This document shows, piece after piece, positions 47,017-57,907 of a DNA stretch of 64,000 bases. Under the pieces are notes generated by a model. That model searched no databases. It was given only the letters and a program-made list of their open reading frames with translations, and was not told where the DNA came from. The translations under genes and the position numbers were made by a program. Each line of letters starts with the position of its first letter. Within the stretch, counting starts at the first letter, position 1. The stretch is from Paramarasmius palmivorus. Its lineage: Eukaryota; Basidiomycota; Agaricomycetes; Agaricales; Marasmiaceae. The stretch is taken from assembly GCA_037176845.1 (NCBI GenBank), contig JAYKXP010000033.1, positions 248,001-312,000 of the forward strand, written 5' to 3'.

Positions 47017-48765
47017 TCATTTGCGCCGCCTCAGTTCCGCTCCGGAGCCCAGCAGTAGCCCAGGATCTCCGTATGTATTACTTACTCGGAGTACCATCCC
47101 TGGTTGATAAAGCACTCTCAACTCATTCGCAGATCGTGCACCGCGCACACAAATGGTCCCTGATATAAGGCGTCCTTTACGCGATCCTAGCATCGCACCC
47201 AATTCTGAATACTCTACCTGATCCCGCGGGAAGGACAGACAGAGGGATTCTAGATGCGGGAGTACATCCCGGGCTAGGTCTTCAATTAGCCGATAAGTTT
47301 CATCGAAAGTATAATCTTTAACTACATACCTTCGGATGTAAGAGTCATCTTCGTCAAAAACTTGCGCGTCAGCGCACCATACGCATCTGTAACGCGAAGT
47401 CTTTTCAGCCCCGGAACCCGTCGAAGGAGGTGTATCAGATCTTCATCCAAAAAAGGTGGCTCCTCCAACTCAAGGGTATGGAACCCAGGCAATCTTCCAC
47501 ACTTGCTGAGGAGCTCATAGATGGAGATAAAGAGCTTTGAACTGGAATCGCACTCAGTCTTGGCATGACCCCATGGATCTTGATGTTGAATTGCTAGTGA
47601 GTGCAACGACGGAGTCTCCAGCATGCTTTGCACGAGTGCTGCGATATTTTGGTAGGCGTAGCGGTTTGAAATAACAACAAATGTAAGGTTCTCAAGCGAG
47701 GGGAATGAAATTTGTTCCTGAGTGCAGACCGCCTTGATGGCCCGAGACTGTAACTCAAGATCCACAGCGAATTGGTCCGTGCCAATCAGAGGGCGTACGG
47801 TGAACTTGATATTAATCAGTGTGGCGCTGTTGAGATTGATGATGGTGAACATTGTGTCGACGGGAAGGTCGAGGTCGATGGAAGTGAGACGTCGAAACGA
47901 TTTGCAATGATGATCGGGAACAGCCAATCTCGGTCCTGCCAAACGAAGGAAGTGAATTTCCGGGAACTGCGCATGAATAATGCGGATTATATCCTCCCAG
48001 TTGCCTTCTTGCGAAGTGATATCAACACCTAATTCCCGAAGTGGTAGTGTATCCCAAAATTGGTTGAGGAAGGAGGACACATTATGCAATGCACCGTGAA
48101 GACGTAATCGCTTCCACAGTTCCCTTCGCTGGATAAGAAGCGATGATATCTCCGAGTCTGCGTGTGTGATCTCACGTCCCTCAAGATAGAGCTCCACATC
48201 AAGTGGAGCTTCCTTGGCACGAACGAGATGGTGAATGAAAACATCACTTGGGCGGTAATCGCTGTGTACGACAATGGACATGATCGACCACAGTTGTGGT
48301 GTGGACCTTACAATATGTCTCCAGCGGGAGGAAACTTGGCTGAAAAGAGTAGCGGCGGAGTAGGCAGAGCCATGAGGTTGAAAGGTCTTGACAGATTCAC
48401 GAATGGTGATTAGGAGAATGTAAGACAAGATCTCGGGTGGAACACGGCGGATTGGAGCCTTCAGAGCTCGAAAGCGATAATGTTTCCATTTGAGAATTGA
48501 TTTCTTGTGCTGAAGAATGAGAAGCGTAGACTGGAGATCGTCGATGAGCCGTGTGTGGCTTGCGAGTTTTTCATCAAGCTGCTTTAAGACACTGTCGGTA
48601 TACTGTTGCTCCTCAGGTTCAAGCATGGTTCCTGAGCGAAGTAGAGCGATAACATCTGGCGAAATGCTTTTGGCAGTAGTGTCGTCGAGATCCTGAATGC
48701 TTGGCCTGAAAGGCTTGCGTATGAGAAGGACGTGGGCAAGAGCGTTGAACATACCTAAGAACCAT
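47017..48765 (-). CDS. F-box protein with an 11-base first exon
   Basis: Exons 48765-48755, 48705-47330 and 47279-47017 total 1650 bases, or 549 residues. Extending from the in-frame ATG at 48752 would read through what I take as the first intron. Starting at 48765 gives MVLRPSIQDLDD, which matches the MFLRPNDDD start of the gene at 63069 with an intron at the same place. A coiled region (VLKQLDEKLASHTRLIDDL) precedes the F-box: APIRRVPPEILSYILL, then SRWRHIVRSTPQLWSIM. Leucine-rich segments follow to the end. Expected role: substrate adaptor in an SCF ligase, with Skp1 bound by the F-box. The last few residues may be shifted in frame relative to its decayed relative at 49.2 kb. Confidence 0.82.
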
Positions 48766-49186
48766 GTTATCGTGTCGGATTAAGGAGTACCTGCAATAGT
48801 ATGCTGCTCCTTTTATTGTGCTCGGCGATTGCCGTTCTCTTCGGTACCTTCTGTAATTGTCATGAGCCGGACGATAAATTAATTATGGCAAAATAGAGTC
48901 CCAAGGACCTATTACCCGGCTATCATCGATATCGAGCATCGATCGCTAGCAAAACGTTTGTCTGACTGGGCTCCTATAAGGAAAGCGGACCCTATAATTT
49001 GATTTCGAGACTTTCAGAACATCGATAGGAGCTTGATTCAAGATACGTTACAAGACCAATTCCAGAATCCATGCAATGGGCTAATTGAGCCCCTGTACTC
49101 GGCTCACCCCAATTTATGTACATGCTTGTCATTGTCACAGAAAGGCCGGTCAAGTCTACCCAGCAATGCCTCCTCATAACAATTAC
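48766..49186. other. Intergenic stretch upstream of the F-box gene
   Basis: This contains the promoter of the minus-strand F-box gene and the 3' flank of the F-box remnant. No clear TATA box is seen. Confidence 0.3.
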
Positions 49187-50010
49187 CTACTTTGAATACC
49201 ATGCCAGGATGAGAGTACCTTCAGCTCGGAGGGCGTCGCACCTTGAAAAAACAAGGAACCCGACAAAAGAGTTCCTACCCTCGATTTTAACATGGCTGAA
49301 ACTTCTGTCACGATCCCCAGGTGACTCCAACGAATACAATCTCGGAAAGTGCAAAAACACATATTTTAGACTGGGAAGTAGAACGTTGTCTGTGAGGCCA
49401 TCATCTAGATGTAAGGGTGCTGAGTGTGGGAGGTGACCTAGTGGCTCGAATTGCAAGATTTCTTAGCCGTGGTACTTGCTGAAGGAGATGAAGAACCTCC
49501 ATATCATCAAACGGCATTTTTTTCAACTCGAGTACACGGTGTGGTGTCGAAGATTCGCTTTGAAGCAGAAACTTCTGAATAGTATCATATAACCCTGATC
49601 GCCCTTCACATTGTAGCTCATGTGTGGTATCACTGGATTCCAGAACAAGCAATTGCAACAAAGGCGTGTCCGAGATGGTGTTCAAGAAGGTTGTGGCATG
49701 GAGGTATGAAGGGTGAGATTGTCGGAAGACGTAGCTGATCTTGAATGTGAGATATTGGAGCGCAGGGAGTGCGATTGCCAGCGACGGCGTACTGCTTCGC
49801 ACATTTCTTGCCCCAATTGAGAATTGGGATTTGCTGCATTATGTGATAGAGTCATGAAATATATCGCTAAGCGTACAGAGACCAATGTCTTGCTGTTAAG
49901 CTTCAAGATCGTGTACATGATATCGATTGGAAGGGAAAGGTCGACAGATGTAAGACGAGAAAGGGAGAAGGGACGTTCAAGGGGACGACCTCGAGGGACC
50001 GGGAGTTGGG
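49187..50010 (-). pseudogene. F-box family remnant, C-terminal half
   Basis: On the minus strand, LTSVDLSLPIDIMYTILKLN matches LTSIDLDLPVDTMFTIINLN of the intact gene at 47-48.8 kb. Further on, PALQYLTFKISYVF and MPFDDMEVLHLLQQVPRLRN match its later segments. The two halves are in different frames: one runs to about 49790 and the other begins at about 49802. No F-box or first exon is attached. I infer a frameshifted, truncated copy. Confidence 0.7.
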
Positions 50011-50140
50011 GTATTTGTATCCATCGGAATGTTGCTCGAGAGATTGCAGTTCGCCATCAACCGAAGTGCGTAGGAAGAGGGTGTACTGTCCCGACGTGTT
50101 TTATAGTATTATTCAACGCAGGGCATTTGTGCGTTGAGGC
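49997..50140 (-). repeat. Dispersed repeat, copy 1 of about 140 bases
   Basis: It runs from GGGACCGGGAGTTGGGGT through GTTGCTCGAGAGATTGCAGT to the ATTATTCAACGCAGG end. The same order with few differences occurs at 57503-57640. It overlaps the upstream end of the F-box remnant. Confidence 0.8.
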
Positions 50141-50467
50141 GCATACATAGACATAGGTAAGGAGACTGAATATCTTAGCGTAGAACCATGTTTTGAGCAT
50201 GATGGTCACCAATAAGGGTGGCAATAAAATTATTGAGATACTTACCTGATCCACAAATGTATACTGTTTACTACAGTCAAAATAAATGTCGAATAATACC
50301 TAGTCTCGGGGACCTAGACTGACAATACCAACTGACGATCAGAGGTGATGTGTTGGTAATAATACCAGTTCACCGGCGTTTCTTTCAGCTTCACCGTTAT
50401 CAACGGCATTCTCCGAGTGCAACCAGGAATCATAGTCGCCGGTCGCTCTCTGATCATAGGACTACAA
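50141..50467. other. Stretch upstream of F-box remnant 2
   Basis: No gene. The part from about 50340 onward is similar to 54170-54290, showing that the flanks of the two F-box remnants were duplicated together. Confidence 0.4.
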
Positions 50468-50934
50468 TATGGTTCCCTAATTCAGGTATGCTCAGGACTT
50501 AGGCATATTTCAATACTACCCTTGGATAGCATCAGCGTAAATTCGCAGGATCTTGACACCGAAAAAGTCTCGCCGCACAACACCAATATCTTATGATCTG
50601 GGAATTGCCTTGGATACGGACAACCATACAGCGACCGTGTTGGACCGGCTCGAAAGGATATATTGAATCATACCATCAGCAACATTCAGTCGAAGCTTGT
50701 CGATTTCACCAAAAAGAAGCACGACCTCAAATGAAAACGGTACAATTTCCAAGCTTTGATAGCACTCATTCGCCGCTCCCCACAATGCTATCTCGAATTC
50801 CGTCCTTCTTCATTGAAAAATTCTGCTTGTCACTCAGCAAAGTCTGTGTGTCTTGTAAACAGACTGTGGGAATTAGGTTTGGATGGTGTCTGAGTAGCCT
50901 ACGCCATTCACATCGCGCAAAGGATGCTTCTTAG
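50468..50934 (+). pseudogene. F-box family remnant, N-terminal part (first)
   Basis: The plus strand reads DFTKKKHDLK, a stop where the family has Trp, then KRYNFQALIALIRRSP, where the F-box should continue with PEIL. The frame then shifts. An upstream AG|GTATG junction corresponds to the first intron of the intact F-box genes. Stops and frameshifts rule out a full-length product. Confidence 0.62.
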
Positions 50935-51381
50935 ACCTGGAGCTCGATCTTAACCTTCCCTAATACCAGATGAAAGAGTTTCACGACATGAGGCATGACT
51001 ACAATATTCTGTATAAACTGTCTCATGAGAAATGCAAGCAGCCATGAAGTCTCGGTGAAATTCTACTCACTATTCTGCCACTGCGAGACCAAGAACCAAT
51101 TTGCAGCTTTTGTGTACTGATGGTGGGTGATGCACTTCTTGCAATGTTGATATCCCTTTTAAGGTCTTTCGTTCCAATATCAATTGTGCTGTTTGATTAG
51201 TCACACCAAATTATGCAGCATATGCTCCCGGTGATGTTCCTATCCTGAATGCTAAGCACCTCACAACAATATCTATGGACCTGCAGCCCAAACATGATCA
51301 ATGATTATTGCCTCAGGACGCCGTGTACACATAAAATCCCCGTTAAGATAACATGAGATGTGAATTGTGTTACAAGCCTGA
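50935..51381. other. Gene-free stretch upstream of glycosidase-like copy 2
   Basis: Promoter of the next gene is expected; no element recognised. Confidence 0.3.
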
Positions 51382-53560
51382 ATGATCCCCTCGTTTCTTG
51401 CACACTTTGCTTGCATGGGCCTACTAGACCTAGCTCAATCTCTTGACGTTCCTCCAACATGGCGAGTAAGTGTTGCTACGTGAGTGTGTACAAAGTGATG
51501 CCCTTATCAATTAAACAGAAACCTAGAATCAAAGTGTCGCTTGACGAAAGAAAAAACCTCGCCAACGCCGCTCTCGAAAATGCAGTCGGTATGCTCAATG
51601 AGAACTTGACATGTTAGAACACCATTATTTCTTTGGAACACTTGCTCAAACATCCTTTCTTAAAGTTCCTGATGACATAGAAAGGACGCTTGGTGTTCAA
51701 GCAGCAATCTCCGATATGGACCATCTTACCGACCAGACGAATAATAGGGGGCTGGCAGTGGACTTTTTCTCGCGGTATCCTACAGTTGACATCCTTGTCC
51801 GAGCTTTCAAGTATGTTCAACTTCTCCGATCAATATCCAAGTCCACTTAACTGTTCATTTAATAGCATGAACGATTCAGTGCGTGTGTACTGCACCAATC
51901 CTGTTGTGAATCGACTCATCATCACCTGTAGGCTTATAGCACGCTGTATGTGCCATTTTCACACCAGTCAAACAGCTAGAACTCAATGTTCATCGAAGAT
52001 TATTTGGATATGCGTCCATGCAAGCCCATACAGCATACAAAATTCCCAAGTTTCTGCAGGCCGCGAGTGATTTATGGAATCACGCCAGAAGCGTTGCTTT
52101 ATTGGACGAAGACATCAAGTCTGGTACCCGAGAGCGACTGCTCAACTATGATCATCTTCAGTCATCATGTCAAGGGGGTAAGCCGACGCCGACCCCAGCC
52201 TTTCAACCTGTATCGTTGATAAAATGCTTCACAGAAACTATGGCCGGAGGAGTAGGTGATGTGAGCATATTTCCTACAGTGATTTTTATCAATACACAGT
52301 TTAATAATAACCACTCATTCTTTTACGGTCACCAAACAGGGTGGGTTGAGATCAGTTACTATTGTTACGTGGAATAATCATTGTCTCCGTTGCAGGTTGT
52401 TCTTGACGTGCGTCACATCAGACATAATTTCGGATGGTGCGGTATGTGAACCAATTTGTACCTTATCAGCAATGCTCTATGAAGCTTCTTCGAACGAAAC
52501 GTACAAGGATGCGGCTATTCAATCCGAAGGTTTTATCCGGAAACAGCTTTATAGGACCACTGGATTGATTCTTTTTGGGAAGAGTAATCAGGACTGCGGA
52601 CTTATCACAAACCAATTTTTTGTTCAATCAACTGCCTTCTGGATTTAACGACTCTCTATCTGGGCTTCAGTTTCAGGAGACTCCTCATTGACATCACTGT
52701 TGAGTACTCAAATCTCTGGAGATGCACGATATTGATTCAAAATTAGCCTTGAGCAAAGCATTGTTGCAGCAACAAACCAAATCGACTGGCAAAGTTCGGA
52801 TGGCATTCAGGGTACGTCTACGTGGCTATTATGAAAGTGGCAATGTGACTCATCGATCCAGTGAATGTCAATCTTCCCACATTCAATCCATGCCTGGTCC
52901 GTGGTCCAAGAACGGCATATATGCGACTAAATTCGTCCAACAATCACCTGAAGAGCTATATCCAAGGCTATATTGGAGTACAGGTACTACAGATTAACGT
53001 CTGCGACAATTTAAGCATATGCAATGCTAATTCTCCACATTCCTCAGTACAACGCATTGCTTGATCTTGCTACACGCGATCAAAGCAATATATACGCAGG
53101 GAATTGGGCTGGGCCACCCAGTTCAGCTCTAGACAAGGAGAACCAAATTAGCGCTTCGGAGGTTCTGATCTCCGGGATTCCTCTTCTGTTCACGCAGAAT
53201 GCGACAAATCCGAAGCCTACGCCGTCAGACCAACCACCGGGTGGCCCGGGCGCGAAGACTACTACAACACCTGCGGGACCTATAGTAGGTGGTGTCATCG
53301 GCGGTGTAGCCATAATTGCAGCTATGGCTGTGATGCTCGTATGGTGCAGACGCCGATACCAACAGCTATTTTATGTTCCTTCTCTGACACCCTTCGTACA
53401 AGATCAAGGTGATAGAACATCTCAACCCAACGCTCGTTCTCGTAGTATGAAAGGTGAAATTAGGCGAGCAATAGTCCCATTGGAACCGGCTGTATGCGCG
53501 CCGATTCCCTTGGAACCTCCCCCATCCTATATGGATGGTAGGTCTCCGCTGTTATGGTGA
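51382..53560 (+). pseudogene. Glycosidase-like (GH76-type) surface protein, copy 2, with an internal stop
   Basis: This follows copy 1 exon by exon: leader MIPSFLAHFACMGLLDLAQS, ERKNLANAALENAVG, AVDFFSRYPTVDILVRAFK, tiny exons 51866-51878 and 51932-51945, MQAHTAYKIPKFLQAASDLW, ETMAGGVGD, LSAMLYEASSNETYKDAAIQ, YIQGYIGVQYNALLDLATRD, a stalk, and a helix GPIVGGVIGGVAIIAAMAVM. In copy 1 the codon after FWI is CAA (Gln). Here it is TAA, at 52646-52648, in the same frame. The downstream part, including the membrane helix, remains open and well preserved. The break is therefore recent, the stop is a sequencing difference, or a shorter secreted product is made. Confidence 0.68.
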
Positions 53561-54289
53561 ACTACTTCACTATTTTTGGATATCAAAATATTAGATATTA
53601 GATGGTATGTAACCCAAACTACCTTTCACATAAAACTCTCTGCGCCGAAAGGAATATTCTGCAATGTAACCAAGGGATAAGCATGAGAGGCGTGATCGTT
53701 CTGACGGTTGCTAATCTCTGTATCGTACCACCCATTCGCCGCATTTTAACCGATATCCTATCTGAGTCCTTGATTTGCCATTCAACGTTACAAAAAAAAC
53801 ACTTTACAGCAAAGTCCATGCGTTGGGCATACATACCGAGGTGACTTGTTCCTGTGCGAAAGTGTTCCGGGTTTCCCGAGGCGAATCCAAGCAAAACTTG
53901 CAGACGCTCAACGTTCAACCCATATCGTTCAAGTTCCTGAGCGTTTAATTACAGTAATATCCCATAGTGAAGTACTTGCATGTACAACGCATTTAGAGTT
54001 ATGTCTATGTCGACATCGATAGTGTATTTCCGATTCCTATGGTTCATTGATTGAACGCGGGTATCTTGATTTGAGCCCGTGTTGTGGATGCTGCTCATGC
54101 TTCCATCAATGTAAATCATAGCAAACCAATTGTTTCTATATCCCAGACGGTGTGGAATAACGGTGAGGCTGCTACGGTTGATTGGAGTAGTTATGGGCAA
54201 CCCCACAGTCAACCGTTTCCTCGGCAGTCTCCGAGTGGGACAAGGAAGTTCACAATCGCCGGTCGTTCCTTGATCACAAACCACGATAT
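53561..54289. other. Gene-free stretch
   Basis: Short frames without support. The last 120 bases are similar to the flank of the F-box remnant at 50.3 kb. Confidence 0.35.
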
Positions 54290-54950
54290 AGTTCTCCGAT
54301 TCAGGTATGTTTTTCGCTACTATCAACGGAAATGCCCGGAATTTTGACACTCGAAGAATATCTCACCTCATATCACTAATGTCCTACGTTCATAGGTTCC
54401 CTTGAATACGGGCCAGTTGTACACGGCGAGTGTGCTGAAGGTCCTCGACAGGGAGATATCGAAGAATACAAAGAACCTTCAATGATCTTCAATCAAAGCT
54501 CGCCGATTTCACGAGAAAGCACATCCTCAAATGGAAACGATCCAATTCCCAAGCTTTAATAGCACCCATTTGCCGCATTCCCCCAGAAATCCCATCTCGG
54601 ATTCTGTGGTTCGCTATTGAACAACTCGGCGAGAGGACTGCTCTTCCACAACGGTATTCCTCCAAGTCAGTGCATTTTGGAAACAGATTATGAATTCTAC
54701 GCCGCATGTATGGACAGTCATATCCATTTCTGCGCCAGATTATGGTTCGAATGGTGTCTTTGTATGCCATTTATGTCGCGCAAATCTGAGGCTCGATCTC
54801 AAGTCCAGATACGATGTACATGGAAACTCGGCGAGTTATCACATCTCGTGCAGAACAGACACTCATGGGGAAGAATACAGAGTTCTTCCTTTTATATCCC
54901 TGGCAAGATTGCGAGTACAAAATGGATTGAATAGACTGGTATCCTGACTC
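54290..54950 (+). pseudogene. F-box family remnant, N-terminal part (second)
   Basis: In one frame the plus strand gives QSKLADFTRKHILKWKRSN, directly followed by SQALIAPICRIPPEIPSRIL and WFAIEQLGER, an intact F-box core, then stops. Upstream the frame must change to recover the coiled segment VLKVLDREISKNTKNLQ. The initiating ATG of the family is ATA here. No downstream leucine-rich part can be joined. It is likely a decayed copy. Confidence 0.62.
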
Positions 54951-55546
54951 CTTCGGTGCTATGTACTTTTCTGATGGTTTCAGTCTTTTAGATTACTGCA
55001 ACTCGATTTAGGGGCTCATTCAGTTGAGGTCGAACGTCCCGGCACGGGTTTCTTTTGCCTAAGAGTATTATCGTCGTTGTGGTTGTAGCGAGGGCCTCCT
55101 CTCCCGTTCCATTCCAGGGTTTAGTGGGTATGCATAAGTGTGAACGCCTCCCATCGCTCCAGAGCTCCCACTAAACCCAGGTATCATCGGCGACATCGGT
55201 GTACTCGTTTTGTTCTAGTACCGACACCGACTCGGAGGTGAAATTTGCGTGGTAGAGTTTTTTAAAAATTATCGACGACCACGACATTCCGTTTCGGAAA
55301 GTCGAACCCCAGCTTGTTATGTTGACGCGTAGCTACTGTACCATAACGGAGTAACTTTAGCGAGATATACTCGTAGGTTTTGCATTCCATGTGAACGCCG
55401 GAGAAACAAACCATTGCTGTGTTTGATTCGTTGGACGCGTGTTGAAATGTACTGTATCTTGCTTCGTTTTGATAGTGGTGTTCCCTTGATTTAGACCGGG
55501 TACTGTGGATCCAGGCGAAAAAGACGGTTTCAGCTCTCGCTCTATA
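54951..55546. other. Gene-free stretch before the tRNA cluster
   Basis: No coding frame or repeat recognised. Confidence 0.3.
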
Positions 55547-55642
55547 TGATTCGACCCAGGCTCGAACTGGGGACCTTCTGTGCTGGTCCAGTGGGATATG
55601 GACATGTTAGACAGATGCGATAACCAACTACGCCATCGAACC
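55547..55642 (-). tRNA. tRNA-Val(AAC): tRNA-Val (AAC) with intron, cluster copy 1
   Basis: Acceptor GGTTCGA pairs with TCGAATC (one G-T). The D arm is GGCGTAGTTGGTTATCGC. The anticodon stem TCTGT pairs with ACAGA around CTAACA. The T arm CCCAG/CTGGG is intact with TTCGAGC. About 22 bases interrupt the loop after the base following the anticodon. Confidence 0.9.
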
Positions 55643-56104
55643 ATGGATGTAGTGTGTTTCCGATTGATGACAGGCTTGCAAGTAAGGAAAGGAAAGGTAC
55701 AGCCTAGGAAAGGACTTGAAGGTACAAAGAACGATAATTAGAGCACTGGAGCGAACTCTTTAGGTCTGCTCTGTGGTATCGCACTAGTTTGACAGCTCCT
55801 AAATACATTAGAGACAAATTTACTAGTACTGACGTCTCAGTTACACCATTTTGGGCCAGAACACGAGGATATGATCACTTGTTGTATATATAAGGATTGG
55901 CACCGTGTCGTTGAGTACCAGAACGAGACCGCAACCAATCACAGCTAGCGTTTAATACCGAGGTTTGTGGTGTAGCATGACAATCGTAGATTGAGGTTGG
56001 ATACAGTGCCTATCAAAGGAACGGGTTGTGTTGTCTCCAGAATAAAATACGTGTTTTAGAGCGAAACTGTGTGTAAAAGTAAAAGACCACGTACTTGGGT
56101 TATT
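55643..56104. other. Spacer in the tRNA-Val cluster
   Basis: No gene recognised between the first two tRNA copies. Confidence 0.3.
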
Positions 56105-56185
56105 TGATTCGACCCAGACTCGAACTGGGCACCTGCTGTGCAGACCATGTTGGACAGATGCGATAACTAACTACGCCGTCGAACC
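56105..56185 (-). pseudogene. tRNA-Val (AAC)-like, cluster copy 2, damaged anticodon arm
   Basis: Acceptor, D and T arms are as in copy 1. The loop starts CCAACA, so the universal T before the anticodon is C. The anticodon stem has a T-C mismatch (TCTGT/ACAGC). The intron is only about seven bases. Probably a pseudogene, although it could still be transcribed. Confidence 0.65.
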
Positions 56186-56613
56186 GTTCTGTTATGATGT
56201 AGGTGGATCGCGTGTATCGGTGTGTGGCTTTGATATTCCATGGGTTCAAGGAACAATTTCTGGAGGATGATACTGTATAATTATATCCGTGAGCGAGTGA
56301 GGTGTCTGTCTATTAACATTAACTAATTAGCTAGGAGCAGGCTTCCATGTAGATCGAATACAAACGTGGAAAAAACTAGGTACATCAATCATTGTCGTTT
56401 GATATGAAAAGTGTCGTGTGATGTCAATCGAGAGCAGAGAGCGCAAGTCATATACTAATAGTACAAAAACCAGATGCACCAGTCACAGGGTGTTTATCCT
56501 CGAGAGCTTGCAGTTCGTACGGTTGTACTGTCCATTGTTATCGCAGGATAAGGATGCGGAGGGGGCAACTGTATAGGTATGAGTAAAAAAAGACGCGGGA
56601 GATGCTCGTTATA
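56186..56613. other. Spacer in the tRNA-Val cluster
   Basis: No gene recognised. Confidence 0.3.
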
Positions 56614-56709
56614 TGATTCGACCCAGGCTCGAACTGAGGACCTTCTGTGTAACTGAACACTTTACACACAATGTTAGACAGATGCGATAACCAACTACGC
56701 CATCGAACC
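56614..56709 (-). tRNA. tRNA-Val(AAC): tRNA-Val (AAC) with intron, cluster copy 3
   Basis: All stems are intact; the T stem has one G-T pair (CTCAG/CTGGG). Anticodon loop CTAACA is followed by an intron of about 22 bases whose sequence is unlike those of copies 1 and 5, while the mature part is nearly identical. Confidence 0.88.
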
Positions 56710-57187
56710 ACACACGCTGCGTAGAGGCCTTGGATACTGAATCGACGGTTGACAGAGAATGGTAGAGGTCATTCTGCCACCTGACTATTGGACAAGTACC
56801 TCCTACCGACAGACATACACGGGAGCTTTTGGTTATGATACGACCACTTTGTAGGTTTGTGAGAATTTGATCAATTGAAGGTAGAAAGACAAGAGAACGC
56901 TTCGGAGGTTCCTAAAGCCTGACACAACAAAGACAACTAGTACCGACATCGCGGACTCGATCAAAAACAAAACAACTGGTAGTACTATTGGCGACAGGCA
57001 ACCTGAAAGTCCGAGTCAAGAGTCAAAGGTACGCTTGTTCAGTTGGAAGACGTATCATATAAGGATCGTCACCGTGTTTGAGTACAGGAATACAATGTAT
57101 GATCGCGTTTGAAATGTAGCGGTGGTCAAGGGTGCAATGAGAAGGGGGTGTACTGTCCTAAAAGAAATCGACCAAATGATGGAGATA
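56710..57187. other. Spacer in the tRNA-Val cluster
   Basis: No gene recognised. Confidence 0.3.
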
Positions 57188-57269
57188 TGATTCGACCCAG
57201 GCTCGAGCTAGGGACCTTCTGTGTAACACTAGCGAAGGACAATGCGATAACCAACTACGCCATCGAATC
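57188..57269 (-). pseudogene. tRNA-Val-like, cluster copy 4, anticodon lost
   Basis: The acceptor stem GATTCGA/TCGAATC is perfectly paired, and the D arm and T stem survive. Between GCAT and ACAGAAGG the CTAACA loop is gone and the T loop begins CTCGA. It cannot read valine codons. Confidence 0.75.
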
Positions 57270-57502
57270 GTTAGGTTGGTCAGGAGTGTTGGTCTGGTGA
57301 ATTATATTCAACGAAGAAAGTGTTTGATCAAGAAAAGGAACATTTAATAGGCTTTATGAGCATTTGGGACAAAGAAAAGAGAACGAGGTTTAGTCGTGTA
57401 AGCTTCCTACATCTAGTTGGCGTTGTCACCGTATTTTTGCATTGAACGATAATCTATTCAATGGGGTAAAACGAGATGGATGGACATGGTGTTTACCTTT
57501 TC
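57270..57502. other. Spacer in the tRNA-Val cluster
   Basis: Nothing recognised. Confidence 0.3.
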
Positions 57503-57640
57503 AAGGGACCGGGAGTTGGGGTGTTTGTATCCATCGGAATGTTGCTCGAGAGATTGCAGTTCGCCATCAACTGAAGTGAGTGTACTGTCCTGACGTGTTT
57601 TAGAGTATTATTCAACGCAGGACAAGGAATCTGTGCATCG
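57503..57640 (-). repeat. Dispersed repeat, copy 2 of about 140 bases
   Basis: This is the counterpart of 49997-50140, with the same GGGACCGGGAGTTGGGGT start and the CAACGCAGGAC end. Here it lies alone just upstream of a tRNA-Val gene, with no F-box gene attached. Confidence 0.8.
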
Positions 57641-57695
57641 AGGCAACGACTGGCGTTGCATACCCATGAGAAAAAGTAATGCTGCTGGAGAATCA

Positions 57696-57790
57696 TGATT
57701 CGACCCAGGCTCGAACTGGGGACCTTCTGTGTAACAAGGATAGAAACGCAGATGTTAGACAGATGCGATAACCAACTACGCCATCGAACC
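57696..57790 (-). tRNA. tRNA-Val(AAC): tRNA-Val (AAC) with intron, cluster copy 5
   Basis: The mature part is identical in all arms to copy 1, with anticodon loop CTAACA and an intron of about 21 bases of different sequence. It lies 118 bases upstream of the HECT ligase ATG, on the opposite strand. Confidence 0.9.
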
Positions 57791-57907
57791 ATGGCTAAAA
57801 CAATAATAATGCCGTACACAGCCCTTTGTGATGCCACGTGCCCAAGGCTTACGCGTCCGCTTACACATACAGGCCGCATTCCATCTCCTTCTCTTTCATT
57901 CACCACC

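Noticed and set aside
57695..57907. Upstream extension of the HECT open frame
   Set aside because: The extra 71 codons run across the tRNA-Val gene. The family start MLPFLDGPNPRRTI occurs at 57908.
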